From an uncultured Lacinutrix sp. (GTDB lineage Bacteria; Bacteroidota; Bacteroidia; Flavobacteriales; Flavobacteriaceae): a stretch of 64,000 bases of DNA. Under the pieces are notes generated by a model, which saw only the letters and a list, made by a program, of their open reading frames with translations, was not told the origin of the DNA and searched no databases. Of the stretch, positions 61,537 to 64,000 are shown one piece after another. The DNA lies in NCBI RefSeq assembly GCF_947500605.1, contig NZ_CANMSJ010000001.1:1-64000 (forward strand). Direction: 5' to 3'. A program made the position numbers and the translations under genes. Each line of letters opens with the position of its first letter. Position 1 is the stretch's first letter.

Positions 61537-61952
61537 TTGTTTTCACTCAAGTAGGCTAATACCGTTACCCTTTTTTTGTTTTCTAAGACCAAGGAGTTTG
61601 CCCATGATGTTGCTTCGTTAAGTTCTTTAAATATTTTAAAGGGCTTATCGACAAAAAGTTTTTCTATTAATGCGTTATTCTTTGTGATTTCTTTTTGGGA
61701 AACAACAGCAAAACCAATTAGATTTTTTATTTTCTTAGTTTCAAAATAAACGGTAGGATTTACCGCATAAGAATTTTTACGATTACTAATGTAAACGAAA
61801 TTTTTATTCTGGTAAAAAAGATCGACTAAGTCTAGTAGTATTTTATTAGTTTCTATTGTAACAGTTTCGTCTTTATTTATTATTACAACTAAATAATTTT
61901 CGTGTATTGTTATGTAGCCTACGCCAATGTCTATATGTGATTGTTCTGTCAT
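61533..61952 (-). CDS. Hypothetical protein, SpoIIAA-like size
   Basis: A 139-residue cytosolic protein with no signal peptide. Alternating strands and helices (GYITIHENYLVVIINKDETVTIETNKILLDLV, then ATSWANSLVLENKK) recall the SpoIIAA/STAS-like flavobacterial proteins, tentatively. It ends inside the hutH coding end by four bases, tail to tail. It lies 84 bases after clpC on the same strand, past a terminator, so it probably has its own transcript. Confidence 0.65.
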   Translation of the reverse strand: MTEQSHIDIGVGYITIHENYLVVIINKDETVTIETNKILLDLVDLFYQNKNFVYISNRKNSYAVNPTVYFETKKIKNLIGFAVVSQKEITKNNALIEKLFVDKPFKIFKELNEATSWANSLVLENKKRVTVLAYLSENN

Positions 61953-61979
61953 GCCAATTTTATCTAATCTTAATATACA

Positions 61980-62016
61980 AAAAAAGAGGTTATTTAAAAA
62001 TATTAAATAACCTCTA
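61980..62016 (-). terminator. Terminator of clpC
   Basis: AGAGGTTATTTA pairs with TAAATAACCTCT; on the minus strand a seven-T run follows. Confidence 0.85.
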
Positions 62017-62035
62017 TATCTAAAGCGATATTATT

Positions 62036-64000
62036 TTAAGATTCTGTAGATTTTTCAATCTTTTCAATTTTAATTGTTATTTCATCAGTTTTAGAATCTA
62101 AATCCATAATAATTTTATCTCCTTCACTTACATTAGAAGTAATAATTTCTTCAGCTAAAGCATCTTCAACATATTTTTGAATAGCTCTTTTTAAAGGCCT
62201 TGCTCCATACTGTTTGTCGAAACCTTTTTCAGCAATGTAATCTTTAGCAGTTTCGGTTAATTCTAATTCGTAACCAAGATCTTTAATACGTATAAGTAGT
62301 TTATCTAGTTCTAAATCTATAATTTTATGAATATCTTCTTTTTCTAGAGCATTAAACACAACTACATCATCAATTCTATTTAAAAACTCTGGTGCGAAAG
62401 ATTTCTTTAAAGCATTTTGTATTACAGCACGAGCATTAGCATCTTCTTGAGATTTTTGCGACGCTGTACCAAAACCTATTCCTGTTCCAAAATCTTTTAA
62501 TTTACGAGCTCCAATATTTGAAGTCATAATAATTATGGTATTTCTAAAATCAATTTTTCTACCAAGAGAATCTGTTAAATAACCATCATCCAACACTTGT
62601 AAAAGCATGTTAAAAACATCAGGATGGGCTTTTTCAATTTCATCTAAAAGTACAACAGCATAAGGTTTGCGTCTTACTTTTTCTGTAAGTTGTCCACCTT
62701 CTTCGTAACCTACATATCCTGGAGGTGCACCTACTAAACGTGAGATTGCAAATTTCTCCATATACTCACTCATGTCTATTCTAATAAGTGATTCTTCACT
62801 ATCAAATAACTCGCGAGATAATACTTTGGCTAATTGTGTTTTACCAACTCCTGTTTGTCCTAAAAAGATAAATGAACCAATTGGCTTGTTTGGGTCTTTA
62901 AGTCCAGCACGATTTCTCTGTATGGCTTTTACAACTTTTGCAACAGCTTCGTCTTGACCTATAACTTTTCCGTTAATAAGCTCAGGAAGCTCTGCAAGTT
63001 TGTTACTTTCTTTTTGTGCTATTCTATTTACAGGAATACCTGTCATCATAGACACAACATCTGCAACATTATCTTCAGAAACTATTTCTTTATTTAGTTT
63101 GGTATCTTCTTCCCATTTTTCTTGAGCGATAGACAATTCTTTTTCTAAACGCTTCTCATCGTCACGTAAACGTGCAGCTTCTTCGTACTTCTGTTTTTTA
63201 ACAACAGAGTTCTTAGTTTCTTTAACTTCTTCAAGCTTTTTCTCAAGCTCAATAATTTGCTTAGGTACATCAATATTAGTAATGTGTACACGAGAACCTG
63301 CTTCGTCTAAAGCATCAATAGCTTTGTCTGGAAGAAAACGCTCTGTCATGTATCTATTAGTAAGTTTTACACAAGCTTCAATAGCTTCTTGTGTGTACTC
63401 GACATTGTGGTGTTCTTCGTATTTACCTTTAATATTGTTTAATATTTCTATAGTTTCATCAACAGTAGTGGGTTCGACAATTACCTTTTGAAAACGACGC
63501 TCTAAAGCACCATCTTTTTCTATGTATTGTCTGTATTCATCTAAAGTTGTGGCTCCAATACATTGTATTTCTCCTCTTGCTAAAGCAGGCTTGAACATAT
63601 TAGATGCATCAAGACTTCCTGTTGCTCCACCAGCTCCAACAATAGTGTGTATTTCGTCTATAAACAAAATAACATCATCGTTTTTTTCAAGCTCGTTCAT
63701 TACAGCTTTCATGCGCTCTTCAAACTGTCCTCTGTACTTTGTTCCAGCAACTAAACTCGCTAAATCTAAAGTAACAACACGTTTTCCAAAAAGGATACGA
63801 GAAACTTTACGTTTTACAATTCTATTGGCTAAACCTTCGGCAATAGCACTTTTACCAACACCAGGTTCTCCAATAAGTAATGGGTTGTTCTTTTTTCTAC
63901 GAGATAAAATTTGAGACACACGCTCAATTTCTTTCTCACGTCCAACTACAGGATCTAATTTACCTTCTTCTGCCATAGCAGTAAGATCTCTACCAAAGTT
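62036..64000 (-). CDS. clpC: ClpC-type ATP-dependent Clp ATPase, N-terminus beyond window
   Basis: 655 codons of a Clp/Hsp100 ATPase are visible. The right edge cuts it inside the segment NFGRDLTAMAEEGKLDPVVG, so the N-terminal repeat domain (about 180-200 residues) is missing. Visible parts: first AAA with GEPGVGKSA and FIDEIHTIVGAGG, a UVR-type middle domain KYEEAARLRDDEKRLEKEL, then the second AAA with GQTGVGKTQ, DMSEYMEKFAISRLVGAPPGYVGYEEGGQLT and the D2-small domain ending GARPLKRAIQKYVED. The UVR linker separates ClpC from ClpB. It unfolds substrates for ClpP. Confidence 0.95.
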   Translation of the reverse strand, partial: NFGRDLTAMAEEGKLDPVVGREKEIERVSQILSRRKKNNPLLIGEPGVGKSAIAEGLANRIVKRKVSRILFGKRVVTLDLASLVAGTKYRGQFEERMKAVMNELEKNDDVILFIDEIHTIVGAGGATGSLDASNMFKPALARGEIQCIGATTLDEYRQYIEKDGALERRFQKVIVEPTTVDETIEILNNIKGKYEEHHNVEYTQEAIEACVKLTNRYMTERFLPDKAIDALDEAGSRVHITNIDVPKQIIELEKKLEEVKETKNSVVKKQKYEEAARLRDDEKRLEKELSIAQEKWEEDTKLNKEIVSEDNVADVVSMMTGIPVNRIAQKESNKLAELPELINGKVIGQDEAVAKVVKAIQRNRAGLKDPNKPIGSFIFLGQTGVGKTQLAKVLSRELFDSEESLIRIDMSEYMEKFAISRLVGAPPGYVGYEEGGQLTEKVRRKPYAVVLLDEIEKAHPDVFNMLLQVLDDGYLTDSLGRKIDFRNTIIIMTSNIGARKLKDFGTGIGFGTASQKSQEDANARAVIQNALKKSFAPEFLNRIDDVVVFNALEKEDIHKIIDLELDKLLIRIKDLGYELELTETAKDYIAEKGFDKQYGARPLKRAIQKYVEDALAEEIITSNVSEGDKIIMDLDSKTDEITIKIEKIEKSTES

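Overview
The window looks like chromosomal DNA of a marine-type Flavobacteriaceae (Bacteroidota). The base composition is AT-rich. Promoters where visible carry the TAnnTTTG minus-7 box, and Shine-Dalgarno sequences are mostly absent. The left edge holds a giant SprB/thrombospondin-repeat surface protein, and a KdnB-type Kdo oxidase, a PL7 alginate lyase and many secreted lipoproteins are present. Genus cannot be decided from the sequence alone.

Layout: 1-5063, C-terminally truncated giant adhesin-like protein (minus). 5.4-9.6 kb, SixA phosphatase, the polyphosphate pair ppk1-ppx, and an outer-membrane beta-barrel protein. 9.7-12.6 kb (minus), dnaX, a lipoprotein and a MiaE-type tRNA hydroxylase; dnaX is split by an 11-A tract. 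12.9-15.5 kb, an arsenic operon (arsR, a DUF6428-like Cys-rich protein, a thioredoxin-type arsenate reductase, ACR3 efflux pump). 15.6-15.94 kb, RNase P RNA. 16-18.1 kb (minus), rsmD with two flavobacterial unknowns. 18.2-24.4 kb (plus), a RecD-like helicase, then a run containing kdsB, a HAD hydrolase, a CAT-like acetyltransferase, kdnB and a PlsC-like acyltransferase, suggesting 8-amino-Kdo lipopolysaccharide. 24.46-24.6 kb, a structured small RNA with its own terminator. 24.8-33.6 kb, a lipoprotein, yebC, then a minus-strand run (gcvT, glsA, epimerase, a lone HflX N-terminal domain, PCD, S41 protease, an exported helical protein).

33.8-49.2 kb is the accessory part. It has a frameshifted small gene, an 84-bp direct duplication, and three lone hypothetical genes flanked by recurring cassette-like repeats. 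It also has a Crp/Fnr regulator with two operons of secreted and redox enzymes (cupin, royal-jelly/dopachrome-tautomerase-like; cyclase, MFS, aldo/keto reductase, LLM oxidoreductase) that share an identical operator-promoter layout. An Hsp20 operon follows, then a TetR/SDR/alpha-beta-hydrolase group with near-perfect palindromic operators.

49.4-64 kb returns to core metabolism: an NAD(P)-binding protein, a PL7 alginate lyase, VOC and GGCT-like proteins, the threonine operon thrA-thrB-thrC with a REP-like palindrome inside it, the NAD(P)HX repair enzyme, a TlpA-like lipoprotein, histidine ammonia-lyase, and a ClpC ATPase cut by the right edge.

The strongest leads for unusual biology are the dnaX frame break, the shared-operator Crp regulon, the cassette-like repeats, and the small RNA at 24.5 kb. 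No phage, insertion sequence, CRISPR array or tRNA gene was recognised.
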